Below, piece after piece: positions 53,161-62,082 of a DNA stretch of 64,000 bases. Under the pieces are notes generated by a model, which ran no database searches, was not told the origin of the DNA, and was given only the letters and a program-made list of their open reading frames with translations. The position numbers and the translations under genes were made by a program. Positions within the stretch are counted from its first letter, which is position 1, and each line of letters opens with the position of its first letter. The DNA is from Pseudodonghicola xiamenensis DSM 18339 (GTDB lineage Bacteria; Pseudomonadota; Alphaproteobacteria; Rhodobacterales; Rhodobacteraceae): NCBI RefSeq assembly GCF_000429365.1, contig NZ_KE386893.1, positions 45,769-109,768 of the forward strand, given 5' to 3'.

Positions 53161-54093
53161 CTACTTGAGACAAAGGCCGTGACGCTGTCTGGTGTTCACC
53201 GGAGAGCGCACATAGCCCGCCTCGGGCATTCCCAGTAGCGCGACTATCAACCGGCAGGTCAGCGCCTCCATCTGCAATGGAACATTGCGCCCAACCCCTG
53301 ATCCAGAACTTCCGCCATAGGTGACGAACCCGAGCGGTTCGTCGAAGAAAAGCGCCTCGTGGATGGCATCATTCCGCACCGCTGATATTTCTGTGGCTAT
53401 CTCGGACGAATTTGTGGCCCAATCCGGTACGGGCATTCCGAATTGTTGGCAGGTCCACTCGATCCGCTTAGCATGGCTCAACCTGTTCGGGGGCGAGCAC
53501 ATCTCGCTGGTCGCTTTAAAACAAGCATCAAGCGCCATATAGAGATAGGAGAATTTCTCAAACGGCATATGGTTCGGATTTTGTGCCAGGAACAGACAGT
53601 GGATGATGCCGATCATCCGTTTGATCTGCCTCGGCTTTGCGACATGATCCGTCCAATAGCGTTCCGCTAGATCAAGCGCATCGCTTGGCTGCGTCCCCCC
53701 CGTCAGAATGAAGTCAGTTAGTTTTCCCGTCATGATCGGCGTCGCATCGAGATAGCCCGCCTCAAATGTCGTCAGGCGCGTCCCCTCAAAGAAGCCAAGA
53801 CACCAGATCAGAAAATCGAGATGGGCATGGTTGTCATCGGATGCATGCCGAATTTTATGGGTGAACGGCAAAGAGAAAACGCGCCTTGGATAGGGGGGGT
53901 CCAAAATTTCGCCATTAAACATGTTCCGGCTTCCAGAAGGCGGCGCATAATACCAGCCTTTGTGAACCCGTTCCGAGTTGCGGATTGATTCTGCTATCTC
54001 CGACGCGTCATCCAGCGTCTCGACATGTATTTCTCCCGTCGAAATAGACAGTGGTTTCGGTAGAAAACCAAATTTAGCAGAGCCCTCCGGCAT
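53161..54093 (-). CDS. Orphan protein with a HEPN-like R-x4-H signature
   Basis: The 310-residue cytoplasmic protein has no clear family. The second half is helical, with FEKFSYLYMALDACFKATSE and then SAVRNDAIHEALFF, where R240 and H245 give the R-x4-H of HEPN ribonucleases, with a helix before it that resembles ApeA-type HEPN modules. The first half (to about 150) has mixed beta strands. Its DNA is clearly lower in GC than the flanks (roughly half versus about two thirds by eye), and it is in reverse to its neighbours, between a Hint gene and rpsD. This points to horizontal gain. A role in defence or stress is inference; the motif could be chance. Confidence 0.6.
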   Translation of the reverse strand: MPEGSAKFGFLPKPLSISTGEIHVETLDDASEIAESIRNSERVHKGWYYAPPSGSRNMFNGEILDPPYPRRVFSLPFTHKIRHASDDNHAHLDFLIWCLGFFEGTRLTTFEAGYLDATPIMTGKLTDFILTGGTQPSDALDLAERYWTDHVAKPRQIKRMIGIIHCLFLAQNPNHMPFEKFSYLYMALDACFKATSEMCSPPNRLSHAKRIEWTCQQFGMPVPDWATNSSEIATEISAVRNDAIHEALFFDEPLGFVTYGGSSGSGVGRNVPLQMEALTCRLIVALLGMPEAGYVRSPVNTRQRHGLCLK

Positions 54094-54277
54094 CGTGTTC
54101 TCCCTCGATCTTACGCTGCGCTCGTTGAAACTCGAGAATCATACATGTCACCGACGCCTACCATGCGGTCACCTGACTTTGCTACTCATGCGTCCCCTCC
54201 CTGCGCATAGCCGCCGTTCGGTTGAGGCGCAGCATCCGACATTCTGGGCTCAATGCCGTCCTTCAGGAAAACCCTTG

Positions 54278-54305
54278 TTGACTCCCCGCCGAAGACCTCT
54301 ATAAG
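54278..54305 (+). promoter_or_regulatory. Promoter of rpsD
   Basis: TTGACT and TATAAG with 16 bp between them, close to sigma-70 consensus, about 120 bp upstream of the start codon. Confidence 0.75.
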
Positions 54306-54329
54306 CGCCACTTCATTGGTGTTGGTGGC

Positions 54330-54365
54330 CCCCGCAAGGGGATGCCTGTCATGGGGGAGACCCCA
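54330..54365 (+). ncRNA. Structured leader of the rpsD transcript
   Basis: Two hairpins lie in tandem: CCCC-GCAA-GGGG (54330-54341) and TGGGG-GAGA-CCCCA (54352-54365), both with GNRA tetraloops. S4 is known to bind its own mRNA in enterobacteria; whether this leader does the same is not shown. Confidence 0.45.
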
Positions 54366-54427
54366 AGAGGACAACGCCCTTCATAGCGGTCCCCTCGGTC
54401 CGCGACCATAACGAAGGAGATCAGACG

Positions 54428-55048
54428 GTGACCAAACGCACCTCTGCCAAGTATAAAATTGACCGCCGCATGGGCGAGAACATCTGGGGTCGTCCGAAGT
54501 CCCCGGTGAACCGTCGTGAATATGGCCCCGGCCAGCACGGCCAGCGCCGCAAGGGCAAGCTGTCCGACTTCGGCATCCAGCTGCGCGCCAAGCAAAAGCT
54601 GAAGGGCTATTACGGCGATCTGACCGAAAAGCAATTCCGCCGCATCTATGGCGAAGCCGAGCGTGTGAAGGGCGATACCGGTGAAAACTTGGTGGGTCTG
54701 CTGGAGCGCCGCCTGGACGCCGTGGTCTATCGCGCCAAATTCGTGCCGACCGTCTTCGCCGCCCGTCAGTTCGTCAACCACGGCCACGTGCTGGTGAACG
54801 GCAAGCCGGTGAACATCCCCTCCTACCGCGTGAAAGAGGGTGACGTGATCGAGGTTCGCGAGAAATCCAAGCAGATGGCCGTGCTGCTCGAAGCCGTGCA
54901 ACTGCCGGAACGCGATGTGCCCGATTACATCGAAGCCGACCACAACAAGATGACCGCCACCTTCGTGCGCACCCCGGGGCTCAGCGATGTACCCTATCCG
55001 GTGCAGATGGAACCGCACCTGGTCATCGAATTCTACGCACAAAACTAA
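54428..55048 (+). CDS. rpsD: 30S ribosomal protein S4
   Basis: S4 binds 16S rRNA and starts 30S assembly. The 206-residue protein has the typical N-terminus (TKRTSAKYKIDRRMGENIWG, then RREYGPGQHGQ) and the S4 RNA-binding domain (RLDAVVYRAKFVPTVFAARQ and NHGHVLVNGKPVNIPSYRV). It starts at the GTG at 54428, with AAGGAGAT upstream. The gene stands alone, not in the alpha operon, with its own promoter, leader and terminator, an arrangement seen in many alphaproteobacteria. Confidence 0.97.
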   Translation: MTKRTSAKYKIDRRMGENIWGRPKSPVNRREYGPGQHGQRRKGKLSDFGIQLRAKQKLKGYYGDLTEKQFRRIYGEAERVKGDTGENLVGLLERRLDAVVYRAKFVPTVFAARQFVNHGHVLVNGKPVNIPSYRVKEGDVIEVREKSKQMAVLLEAVQLPERDVPDYIEADHNKMTATFVRTPGLSDVPYPVQMEPHLVIEFYAQN

Positions 55049-55085
55049 GACGTTTTCGCAAGAAAACGCACAGTCAAGTCAGGAA

Positions 55086-55119
55086 AAGGTCGCTTGCCAT
55101 CGGGCAGGCGGCCTTTTTT
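55086..55119 (+). terminator. Rho-independent terminator of rpsD
   Basis: AAGGTCGCTTGCC pairs with GGCAGGCGGCCTT (13 bp with two G-U wobbles) around four bases, followed by TTTTTT. A short extra hairpin, GTTTTC-GCAA-GAAAAC, lies just upstream near 55052. Confidence 0.9.
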
Positions 55120-55157
55120 AATGCGAAGGCGGCACAATTTTAGAGGAAATATGTGCA

Positions 55158-56270
55158 ATGCCTTTCTATCATGGATTGAGTGGATACGGGGATGACCCTG
55201 CCCGCGGCGATTATCCGGGCAAGGCGGAATGGATCGCGCGGCGGCTGTTGGCGCTACGCTATGATCTGGGCGAGGTGATCGTGAACGACAGGCGGCCGGG
55301 GTCGCTGATCATCGGGTCGTGGAACATTCGCGCTTTCGACGGCGGCCTGCCGCGTCTGGACGAAAGCTTTCACTATATCGCCGAGATCATCGCGGCCTTC
55401 GACATCTGCGCGGTGCAGGAGGTGAAGGCCGATCTTGCCCCGGTGCAGCGGCTGAAGCAGCTTCTCGGGCCGAACTGGGACTATTTCGTCACCGACGCCT
55501 CGGACCACGAGGGCGGCAATAACGAGCGGATGGCGTTTCTCTACAATCGGAACAAGATGTTTTTCCGCAACCTGGTTGGCGAGATCGTGGTACCGTCGGA
55601 TGCGCTTTCCGGCGGCGGCCAGATCGCGCGGTCCCCCTTCTTCGCGGCATTTCAGGCCGGTTGGTTCCGTTTCGCCCTGTGTTCGTCGCATATCATCTAT
55701 GGGGCGACCGACGCTGCCGGGCTGGCCCGCCGGGCCGAGGAAGTGCGGGTGATCACCGAAGCGCTCAAACGGCGGGCAAAGCGCGAGGATCAAGTTTATA
55801 TCTTTCTTGGCGACATGAATATCGACAGCCGTGACGGGGTGGTGATGCAGGCGCTACAGGACAGCGGCCTGGATGTGCCGGAGTTTCCGGCCAGCAATCT
55901 GGGCGGCGACCGGTTCTATGATCAGATCGCCTTCACCACGCAAGGTCGGGCCGAACGCAAGACGCGGCTCATCCGCTTTGGAACGTTTGACTGGCGCCGT
56001 GCGGTCTATGGGCCGGCGCCGGCGCCCGACCCCGACGCGCCCGATGATCCGGCTCAGGTCCGGCGGGTGGATGATGCCGAACAGATTGCGCATTATGCGC
56101 CGGTGGTGGCGGCGTTGCGCGAAAGATACGGGCGCGCGCCCTATGCCGATTTCGCACGCAGCTACAAACGATGGACCACTGACGAGATGTCGGACCACCT
56201 GCCGATCTGGGTGGAGCTGGAAACGGATTATTCCGACGACTATCTGATGCGGTTCGTCGCCGGTGTCTGA
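55158..56270 (+). CDS. Endonuclease/exonuclease/phosphatase family protein
   Basis: The 370-residue protein has the DNase I-like metal site: GSWNIRAFD (N56), CAVQEVKAD (E88), FLGDMNIDS and MSDHLPIWVEL with Asp-His near the end. Members cut DNA, RNA, phospholipids or phosphoinositides. No signal peptide is visible, so a cytoplasmic nuclease is the simplest view. The start at 55158 is near AGAGGAAATATGTGCA. There is no operon partner; hisC begins 73 bp after the stop. The substrate is unknown. Confidence 0.82.
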   Translation: MPFYHGLSGYGDDPARGDYPGKAEWIARRLLALRYDLGEVIVNDRRPGSLIIGSWNIRAFDGGLPRLDESFHYIAEIIAAFDICAVQEVKADLAPVQRLKQLLGPNWDYFVTDASDHEGGNNERMAFLYNRNKMFFRNLVGEIVVPSDALSGGGQIARSPFFAAFQAGWFRFALCSSHIIYGATDAAGLARRAEEVRVITEALKRRAKREDQVYIFLGDMNIDSRDGVVMQALQDSGLDVPEFPASNLGGDRFYDQIAFTTQGRAERKTRLIRFGTFDWRRAVYGPAPAPDPDAPDDPAQVRRVDDAEQIAHYAPVVAALRERYGRAPYADFARSYKRWTTDEMSDHLPIWVELETDYSDDYLMRFVAGV

Positions 56271-56342
56271 ACCGGCGGGCCGGCGCTTTCATCGCCGGGC
56301 AAACTGTTCTAGGAGAGGGGCAGTTTGCGAAAGTGACGGCCA

Positions 56343-57428
56343 ATGACACTGCGGATCACACCCCAGCCGGGGATCATGGATATCGCCCTTTATGTGGGTG
56401 GGAAATCGGCCCTCGCGGGCCATGACGAGGTCTTGAAGCTCTCGTCCAACGAAAACCCGCTGGGGGCACCGCCCTCGGCCCAGTTGGCCCTGGCCGAAGC
56501 GGCGAAGTTTCTGCATCGCTATCCCCCGACGGATCACGCGGCATTGCGCCAGGCTATCGGCGATGTGCATGGGCTCGATCCAGCGCGGATCATCTGCGGT
56601 GTCGGGTCGGATGAGGTGCTGCAATTCGTCTGTCAGGCGTTTTCCGGACCGGGGGACGAGATCATCTATACCGAACACGGGTTCTCGATGTACCCGGTGT
56701 TGATCCACATGGCCGGCGCTACCCCGGTCTGCGTTCCCGAGACCGAGCGTCGGGTGGATGTGGACGCCATTCTGGCGGGGGTGACCGACAAGACCCGTAT
56801 CGTGCTGCTGACCAATCCGGGCAATCCGACCGGGACGATCCTGCCCGAAGGGGAGCTCGAGCGGCTGGCCGAGGCGCTGCCCGAGACCGTCTTGCTGGTC
56901 ATCGACGGTGCCTATACCGAATATGCCGAAGGCTATGACGGTGGCGCGCGGCTGGCTGGCGAGCGGCCGAATGTGATCATGACCCGCACCTTCTCGAAGA
57001 TTTATGGCCTGGGTGGGCTGCGGATCGGCTGGGGCTATGGCCCGCAGGAGCTGATCGAGGTGCTGACCCGCATTCGCCAACCCTTCAACCTGTCGGGGGT
57101 GCAGCTCGCCGCGGCGGAGGCTGCGGTGCGTGATCGTGACTGGGTCGAGACCTGTGCCGCGCTCAATGCCCAGCAGCGGGTGCGGCTGGTGGGGGCACTT
57201 CATCAGCTTGGGATCGCCTGTGACGACAGCCAGACCAACTTCGTGCTGGCCCGTTTCGCCGACGGGGCCGAGGCGGAGGCGGTCGACCAGTGGTTGCAGG
57301 CCGATGGTATCATCGTGCGCCGGGTGTCAGGCTATGGTTTTCCCGAAGGGCTGCGCATTACCCTTGGCGACGAGGAACAGACCGGTCGCGTCATCGCTGC
57401 CCTGACCAAATGGAAGGAAGGCGTATGA
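56343..57428 (+). CDS. hisC: Histidinol-phosphate aminotransferase
   Basis: A fold-type I PLP enzyme of 361 residues. It has LSSNENPLGAPP, the GVGSDEVLQF loop, TNPGNPTGT, and TRTFSKIYGLGGLRIGWGYG with K219 as the PLP lysine. It transfers an amino group to imidazole-acetol phosphate in histidine synthesis. In bacteria of this group the enzyme often also transaminates aromatic keto acids, and its coupling by ATGA overlap to a prephenate/arogenate dehydrogenase supports a part in tyrosine and phenylalanine synthesis. It is the first gene of a three-gene coupled run. Confidence 0.94.
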   Translation: MTLRITPQPGIMDIALYVGGKSALAGHDEVLKLSSNENPLGAPPSAQLALAEAAKFLHRYPPTDHAALRQAIGDVHGLDPARIICGVGSDEVLQFVCQAFSGPGDEIIYTEHGFSMYPVLIHMAGATPVCVPETERRVDVDAILAGVTDKTRIVLLTNPGNPTGTILPEGELERLAEALPETVLLVIDGAYTEYAEGYDGGARLAGERPNVIMTRTFSKIYGLGGLRIGWGYGPQELIEVLTRIRQPFNLSGVQLAAAEAAVRDRDWVETCAALNAQQRVRLVGALHQLGIACDDSQTNFVLARFADGAEAEAVDQWLQADGIIVRRVSGYGFPEGLRITLGDEEQTGRVIAALTKWKEGV

Positions 57429-58351
57429 GCACGCCGATTTACGACCGTGTGGCCCTGATCGGTCTGGGCCTGATCGCCTCTTCGATGTTCTGGGCGATCA
57501 AGCGCGCCGGGCTTGCCGGTGAGGTGACCGGTTATGCCCGGTCCGAGGAAACCCGTCATACCGCGCGGCGGATCGGTCTGTGTGACCGGGTCTGCGACAG
57601 CGCGATCGAGGCAGTTGAAGGGGCTGATCTGGTGGTGCTTTGCGTGCCGGTCGGCGCCATGGGCAAGGTTGCGGCCGAGATCGCGCCGGCGCTGAAGTCG
57701 GGCGCCACGGTGTCGGATGTCGGTTCGGTCAAGCGCCATGTGATCGAGGCGGTCTCTCCTCACCTTCCCGAGAATGTTCATTTCGTGCCGGCGCATCCCT
57801 TGGCGGGGACCGAGCATTCGGGGCCGGAAAGCGGTTTTGCCGAGCTGTTTGACAATCGCTGGTGTCTGCTGGTGCCGGTCGAGAATTCAGACCCCGCCGC
57901 CGTGGCCAGGCTGCGCCAGTTCTGGCAGGGGATCGGTGCCAATGTAGACGAGATGGAGGCGGATCATCACGATCTGGTGCTGGCCGTGACCAGCCATGCA
58001 CCGCATCTGATCGCCTATACCATGGTGGGCGTGGCTGACGATCTGCGGCGGGTCACCGATTCGGAGGTGATCAAATACTCTGCCGCCGGCTTTCGCGATT
58101 TCACCCGGATCGCGGCCTCCGACCCGACCATGTGGCGTGATGTCTTCCTGAGCAACAAGGACGCGACGCTTGAGATCCTCGGGCGTTTCACCGAGGAGCT
58201 TTTTGCGTTGCAGCGGGCCATCCGCACCGGCGACGGGCAGCATCTGTTCGATTACTTCACCCGCACTCGCGCGATCCGGCGTGGGATCATCGACGCAGGA
58301 CAGGACACCGCCGCGCCGGATTTCGGCCGGGGCGCCACACCCAAGACATGA
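57425..58351 (+). CDS. tyrC: Prephenate/arogenate (cyclohexadienyl) dehydrogenase
   Basis: The enzyme oxidises and decarboxylates prephenate or arogenate toward tyrosine. The 308-residue protein has RVALIGLGLIASSMFW (the Rossmann loop), VPVGAMGKV, DVGSVK and HPLAGTEHSGP (with the catalytic His), followed by TSHAPHLIAY. The start at 57425 overlaps the hisC stop as ATGA; the open frame extends upstream within hisC and is not used. Its stop overlaps the start of the extensin-like gene in the same way. Whether the co-substrate is NAD or NADP was not settled. Confidence 0.94.
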   Translation: MSTPIYDRVALIGLGLIASSMFWAIKRAGLAGEVTGYARSEETRHTARRIGLCDRVCDSAIEAVEGADLVVLCVPVGAMGKVAAEIAPALKSGATVSDVGSVKRHVIEAVSPHLPENVHFVPAHPLAGTEHSGPESGFAELFDNRWCLLVPVENSDPAAVARLRQFWQGIGANVDEMEADHHDLVLAVTSHAPHLIAYTMVGVADDLRRVTDSEVIKYSAAGFRDFTRIAASDPTMWRDVFLSNKDATLEILGRFTEELFALQRAIRTGDGQHLFDYFTRTRAIRRGIIDAGQDTAAPDFGRGATPKT

Positions 58352-59214
58352 GGCGGGCGGGGGGCGTCGTGGTTGCCTTGCTGGTGCTGGCCTTGCCAGC
58401 GGCGGCAGGCGCGCCGGTCCGCTCCCCCCATCCGCAGCTTCGGGCCTTGCCGGACCAATTGATCGACCTTCGCATTGGGGAGATGGCGGCAGCCACCGCC
58501 CCGGCACCAGCCCCGGCCGCTCCGATCCGCCAGTATTTGCGTCCGGCGGTGAGGCCGGTTTCGGCGCAGGTGCTGGCAGCAGCGGCCCGGCCTGCGGGCC
58601 CGCCGTTTCTGGGCCCCGCGCGTTCGGTGCAGCCAAAGAGCCGGCCCGGGGCCATGGTCCTGCAGGCGATGGCAAAGAGGCAGGCGTTGCGTCAGGGCGC
58701 CATTTGCGGCGATCTCGACATTCAGGGGGATCATATTGGCCGGGTGCCGGGGCGGATAGGCGCTTGCAACATCGACGATGCCGTGCGGGTCCGATCGGTG
58801 GCCGGGGTCGGGCTCAGCCAGCCGGCGGTGATAAGCTGCGAGACCGCCCGCGCTCTGCGGAGCTGGGTGGTGAAAGGGGTAAAGCCCGCCTTTCGTCAGC
58901 GTGGCCCGGTGGTCGAACTGAAGGTGGCGGCGCATTATGTCTGCCGCACCCGCAACAATCAGCCGGGGGCGAAGGTTTCCGAACACGGCAGGGGCCGGGC
59001 GATCGACATTTCCGGCTTCACCATGAAGGATGGCGAGGTTGTGACGGTGCTGAAGGGCTGGGGGCAGGGCACCACGCTCAGGCTGCTCAATCAGACGCTG
59101 AAAGCGGCCTGCGGGCCATTCGGCACTGTCCTGGGGCCGCGGTCGGACGGCTATCACCGCGATCATTTTCACCTGGACGTGGCGGATTATCGCGGCGGAC
59201 CCTATTGCCGCTGA
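58348..59214 (+). CDS. Extensin-like C-terminal domain protein
   Basis: The 288-residue exported protein has a signal peptide (ending near AAAGAPV), a Pro/Ala-rich linker and a C-terminal extensin_C domain (about 115-288). That domain holds SEHGRGRAIDISGF and SDGYHRDHFHLDV, which together resemble the His-Asp-His zinc site of M15-type peptidases; cysteines (AICGD, GACNID, SCETA, ACGPF, PYCR) probably form disulphides. A cell-wall peptidase role is likely but unproven. It is coupled to tyrC by an ATGA overlap and converges with the DUF2125 gene, with 1 bp between the stops. Confidence 0.85.
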   Translation: MRRAGGVVVALLVLALPAAAGAPVRSPHPQLRALPDQLIDLRIGEMAAATAPAPAPAAPIRQYLRPAVRPVSAQVLAAAARPAGPPFLGPARSVQPKSRPGAMVLQAMAKRQALRQGAICGDLDIQGDHIGRVPGRIGACNIDDAVRVRSVAGVGLSQPAVISCETARALRSWVVKGVKPAFRQRGPVVELKVAAHYVCRTRNNQPGAKVSEHGRGRAIDISGFTMKDGEVVTVLKGWGQGTTLRLLNQTLKAACGPFGTVLGPRSDGYHRDHFHLDVADYRGGPYCR

Positions 59215-59215
59215 T

Positions 59216-60217
59216 CTAACGCAGCCGGAGGCTGGGGGCGGGGCCCAGAGGCAGCGGGCCCAACAGCATCAACCCGCCGGCAAAGCGCAGCTCGGTATCC
59301 AGTGTATCGCTATCGTCGCCGGTGCCGGCAAGGAGCGCCAGAAGGCGACCGAGCTGTTCGGCCCGCTGTGGTGCCAGAACGCCGGAGGCGACGCTCAGAT
59401 CCAGCATCTGACGCCAGTTTTCCGCGCGAATCGCAAGGGTGCCGCTGGGTTGGCCTTGCGGGTCGATGTCGATTGCCCCGCGGGCCGAAACGGCCATGGC
59501 TCCCCAGCGGACATCGGCCTGATCCAGCAGCAGCGCACGCGGCTGCGGTCGCCGCGCGGTCAGGGCGCGGCGGTCCCAGGGGCGATCGAAGCGGACCCGG
59601 GCCTGCAGACCGAAGGTGTCAAACCCCGCCGGCAGCGTATCGGTGACAGTGGTAGTCAGTGGCAATGCGCCGCCTGGGGCGAGGGTCGGAGCGGAGAGCA
59701 TCAGCCGATATTCCTCCGCCGGGCCCTGCTGGATCATCGACACAAGTAGCCTGCCTGCACCCGTCGTCACGCCGTCGGCAGCGGTGAGCTGCCAGTCGCC
59801 GGCGGTCAGCTCCAGCCGATCGAGACGCAGCGCCGGTCCCGGGCGCAGGGCCAGTCGGGCTTGCATCGCCTGGGCCTTCAGGGTTGCCTCTTGGCCGAAC
59901 AGGGACAGCCGCTGTTCGGTCGCGGGGAAGATCAACCGTTGATTGCCGGGCCAGAGTGCCGGGCTTTGCAGGCCCAGCCAGTCGGCGCGCCATGCCCAGC
60001 CCGAGCGCGGATCGGCGATCATCGGTGCGCTCAGTCGGAGCCCGTGGCGAAACGGATAGCCCGAGCTGTCCAGCGCCGAATATTCCACCTGCCAGCCACG
60101 TGCCCGTTGTGCCGAGAGCCAGGCCGCCATCCCCCGGACCAGCCCCAGATCGGTCAGAGCCCAGACGCCGGACCAGATTAGCGCCAGCAGCAACGCGATT
60201 TTGATCAGTCGCCGCAT
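59216..60217 (-). CDS. DUF2125 family protein
   Basis: The 333-residue protein has an N-terminal membrane anchor (IKIALLLALIWSGVWAL) and a beta-rich body with GYPFRHGLRLSAP, the region by which I recognise DUF2125. It should be periplasmic and anchored to the inner membrane. The family's role is unknown. The ATG at 60217 follows AGGGGA; an open frame to 60274 adds 19 residues without support. It is convergent with the extensin-like gene and divergent from the ChaC-like gene. Confidence 0.8.
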   Translation of the reverse strand: MRRLIKIALLLALIWSGVWALTDLGLVRGMAAWLSAQRARGWQVEYSALDSSGYPFRHGLRLSAPMIADPRSGWAWRADWLGLQSPALWPGNQRLIFPATEQRLSLFGQEATLKAQAMQARLALRPGPALRLDRLELTAGDWQLTAADGVTTGAGRLLVSMIQQGPAEEYRLMLSAPTLAPGGALPLTTTVTDTLPAGFDTFGLQARVRFDRPWDRRALTARRPQPRALLLDQADVRWGAMAVSARGAIDIDPQGQPSGTLAIRAENWRQMLDLSVASGVLAPQRAEQLGRLLALLAGTGDDSDTLDTELRFAGGLMLLGPLPLGPAPSLRLR

Positions 60218-60297
60218 ATGTGGTCCCCTTTTGCGCGATCCGGTTTTGGTGTTTACAGGGCGGCATCTAATCACGCAAAGGCGCAGGGACCAGTCGC

Positions 60298-60828
60298 ATG
60301 ACCATGTGGGTATTCGGATATGGCTCGCTACTGTGGAATCCGGGGTTCGAGGTGGCGCAAAGCGCTGTCGCCCGGTTGCCCGGCTATCATCGGTCGTTCT
60401 GCATGCGGTCGCTCCATCATCGTGGTACGGCGGATGATCCCGGGCTGGTGTTGGCGCTTGATCAGGCCGAGGGGGCGATCTGTTCGGGCCTTGCCCTGGC
60501 GGTGGCAGCGGGGCAGGAGGCGGAAACGCTGGCCTATCTGCGCGAGCGCGAGCTGATTTCCTCGGCCTATCTGGAAAAGGAATTGCCCGTCATGCTGGAC
60601 GGCGGCGCCGAGGTGAGTGCGCTGGCCTATGTGGTCGATCCCGATCACGTCCAGTATTGCGGCGGCCTGGCGTTGGAGGATCAGGCCCGGATCATCGCTC
60701 ATGCGGTGGGGGGCAGGGGCCCCAACGCCGAATATCTGTTCAACACCGCCAGCCATCTGTCGCAGATCGGGCTGAGCGATCCGGATCTGGACTGGCTGGC
60801 CGCAAGGGTGCGGGCTTTGCTGGCATAA
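60298..60828 (+). CDS. ChaC-like gamma-glutamylcyclotransferase
   Basis: The 176-residue enzyme begins WVFGYGSLLWNPGF, the ChaC/GGCT loop, and has AYLEKELPV, which contains the candidate catalytic Glu. ChaC proteins cleave the gamma-glutamyl bond of glutathione to 5-oxoproline and Cys-Gly in the cytoplasm. The ATG at 60298 has AGGCGCAGGGA upstream; ATGACCATG leaves a second start 6 bp later possible. It precedes the ExbB-like gene by 66 bp on the same strand, but a functional link is not evident. Confidence 0.9.
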   Translation: MTMWVFGYGSLLWNPGFEVAQSAVARLPGYHRSFCMRSLHHRGTADDPGLVLALDQAEGAICSGLALAVAAGQEAETLAYLRERELISSAYLEKELPVMLDGGAEVSALAYVVDPDHVQYCGGLALEDQARIIAHAVGGRGPNAEYLFNTASHLSQIGLSDPDLDWLAARVRALLA

Positions 60829-60894
60829 ACCCTTGGCCTGGTCGGGGCTTAACTGTAGGCTCCCGACCAGAGCAGAGATCACAGGACGCCCCAT

Positions 60895-62079
60895 ATGGCG
60901 CAGAGACAGCGCGACCCCCGGCCGCATTTCTCACAACCGGTTCGCCAGATCATCATGATGCTGATCGCGGTGGGGCTGGCAAGCTTTGGCGCCTTCGTCG
61001 CCTTGCCGCGGGTGATGTCGGTGTTCTTCTCGAACATCTATCTGAACGGCTCGATCATGGTGGTGTTCCTGATCGGGGTTCTGGCCTGTTTCTGGCAGGT
61101 CGGGCAACTGATCGGCTCGGTTCGCTGGATCGAACGCTTCGTCGCCGGTGAGGCCGGAGAAATGCAGCCGCCGCAACTGCTGGCGCCGCTGGCCTCGCTG
61201 CTGCGGTCGCGGGGGGCGCGGATGCAGATCAGTTCGACCTCGTCCCGGTCGATCCTGGATTCGGTGGCCGAACGCATAGACGAAGAACGCGAGATCACCC
61301 GATATATCGCCAACCTTCTGATCTTCCTGGGTCTTCTGGGCACGTTCTATGGGCTTGCGACCACGGTGCCGGCGGTGGTCGACACCATTCGCAGCCTTGC
61401 CCCGCAAGAGGGGGACGAGGGGCTGACGATCTTCAGCCGGCTGATGACCGGGCTGGAAAGCCAGTTGGGCGGCATGGGCACGGCGTTCTCCTCTTCGCTC
61501 CTGGGGTTGGCGGGGTCGCTGCTGGTCGGGCTGCTGGAGCTGTTCGCCAGCCACGGGCAGAACCGCTTCTATCGCGAGCTCGAGGAATGGCTGTCCTCGA
61601 TCACCCGGCTGGGTTTCTCCTCGGGTGAGGAGGGCGAGAGCGGGACGAACCTGCTGGAAGGCGTGGTCGAGCATATGGCCGAGCAGATGGAGGCGCTGAA
61701 CCAGATGTTCGCCCAGACCGATCAGAGCCGGGCGATGGTGGATCGCAAGCTGTCCGATCTGGCTGACAGTCTGGATCGCATGACCGATCGGATGGAGCGG
61801 AATGACACCGTCACCGCAGCGCTTGAGCGGGTGGCTGTGGGGCAGGACACGCTGATCGAGCTGATCCGCGATCAGGGCGCCGGCGACGGCATGGATGCGG
61901 AAAGCCGGATGCGGCTGCGGTCGATCGACGTGCAGATGCTGCGCATTCTCGAGGAAATCTCGGCCGGCCGGCAGGAAAGCATGAGCGAGCTGCGCAAGGA
62001 TATCGACATTTTGATCAAGGCGCTGGCCCCGCGTCCCGGTCGGGGCGGGCGGGGGCGGTCCGACCCGGCGGAGGGCTAG
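60895..62079 (+). CDS. MotA/ExbB-type proton channel subunit with long C-terminal tail
   Basis: The 394-residue protein has membrane helices at about 18-38, 47-70, 137-158 and 195-220, with a final helical tail to about 375. ANLLIFLGLLGTFYGLATTV and GTAFSSSLLGLAGSLLVGLL are the helices of the MotA/TolQ/ExbB channel domain. With the MotB-like protein downstream (3 bp apart) it should form a proton-driven stator-like complex in the inner membrane. The tail is a predicted coiled coil that would reach the cytoplasm. NCBI-style names for this family are 'biopolymer transporter ExbB'. Confidence 0.88.
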   Translation: MAQRQRDPRPHFSQPVRQIIMMLIAVGLASFGAFVALPRVMSVFFSNIYLNGSIMVVFLIGVLACFWQVGQLIGSVRWIERFVAGEAGEMQPPQLLAPLASLLRSRGARMQISSTSSRSILDSVAERIDEEREITRYIANLLIFLGLLGTFYGLATTVPAVVDTIRSLAPQEGDEGLTIFSRLMTGLESQLGGMGTAFSSSLLGLAGSLLVGLLELFASHGQNRFYRELEEWLSSITRLGFSSGEEGESGTNLLEGVVEHMAEQMEALNQMFAQTDQSRAMVDRKLSDLADSLDRMTDRMERNDTVTAALERVAVGQDTLIELIRDQGAGDGMDAESRMRLRSIDVQMLRILEEISAGRQESMSELRKDIDILIKALAPRPGRGGRGRSDPAEG

Positions 62080-62082
62080 GGC

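Larger units (their letters stand above)
54094..54427. other. 334-bp region upstream of rpsD
   Basis: No gene is evident. The distal half (54094-54270) shows nothing I can name. The proximal half holds a strong promoter (54278-54305), a roughly 120-nt leader with two tetraloop hairpins and a Shine-Dalgarno AAGGAG before the GTG of rpsD. Confidence 0.65.

Noticed and set aside
54301..54427. A tRNA or SRP RNA gene in the rpsD leader
   Set aside because: The hairpins are short and independent, with no cloverleaf, no CCA-type acceptor and no conserved SRP loop.
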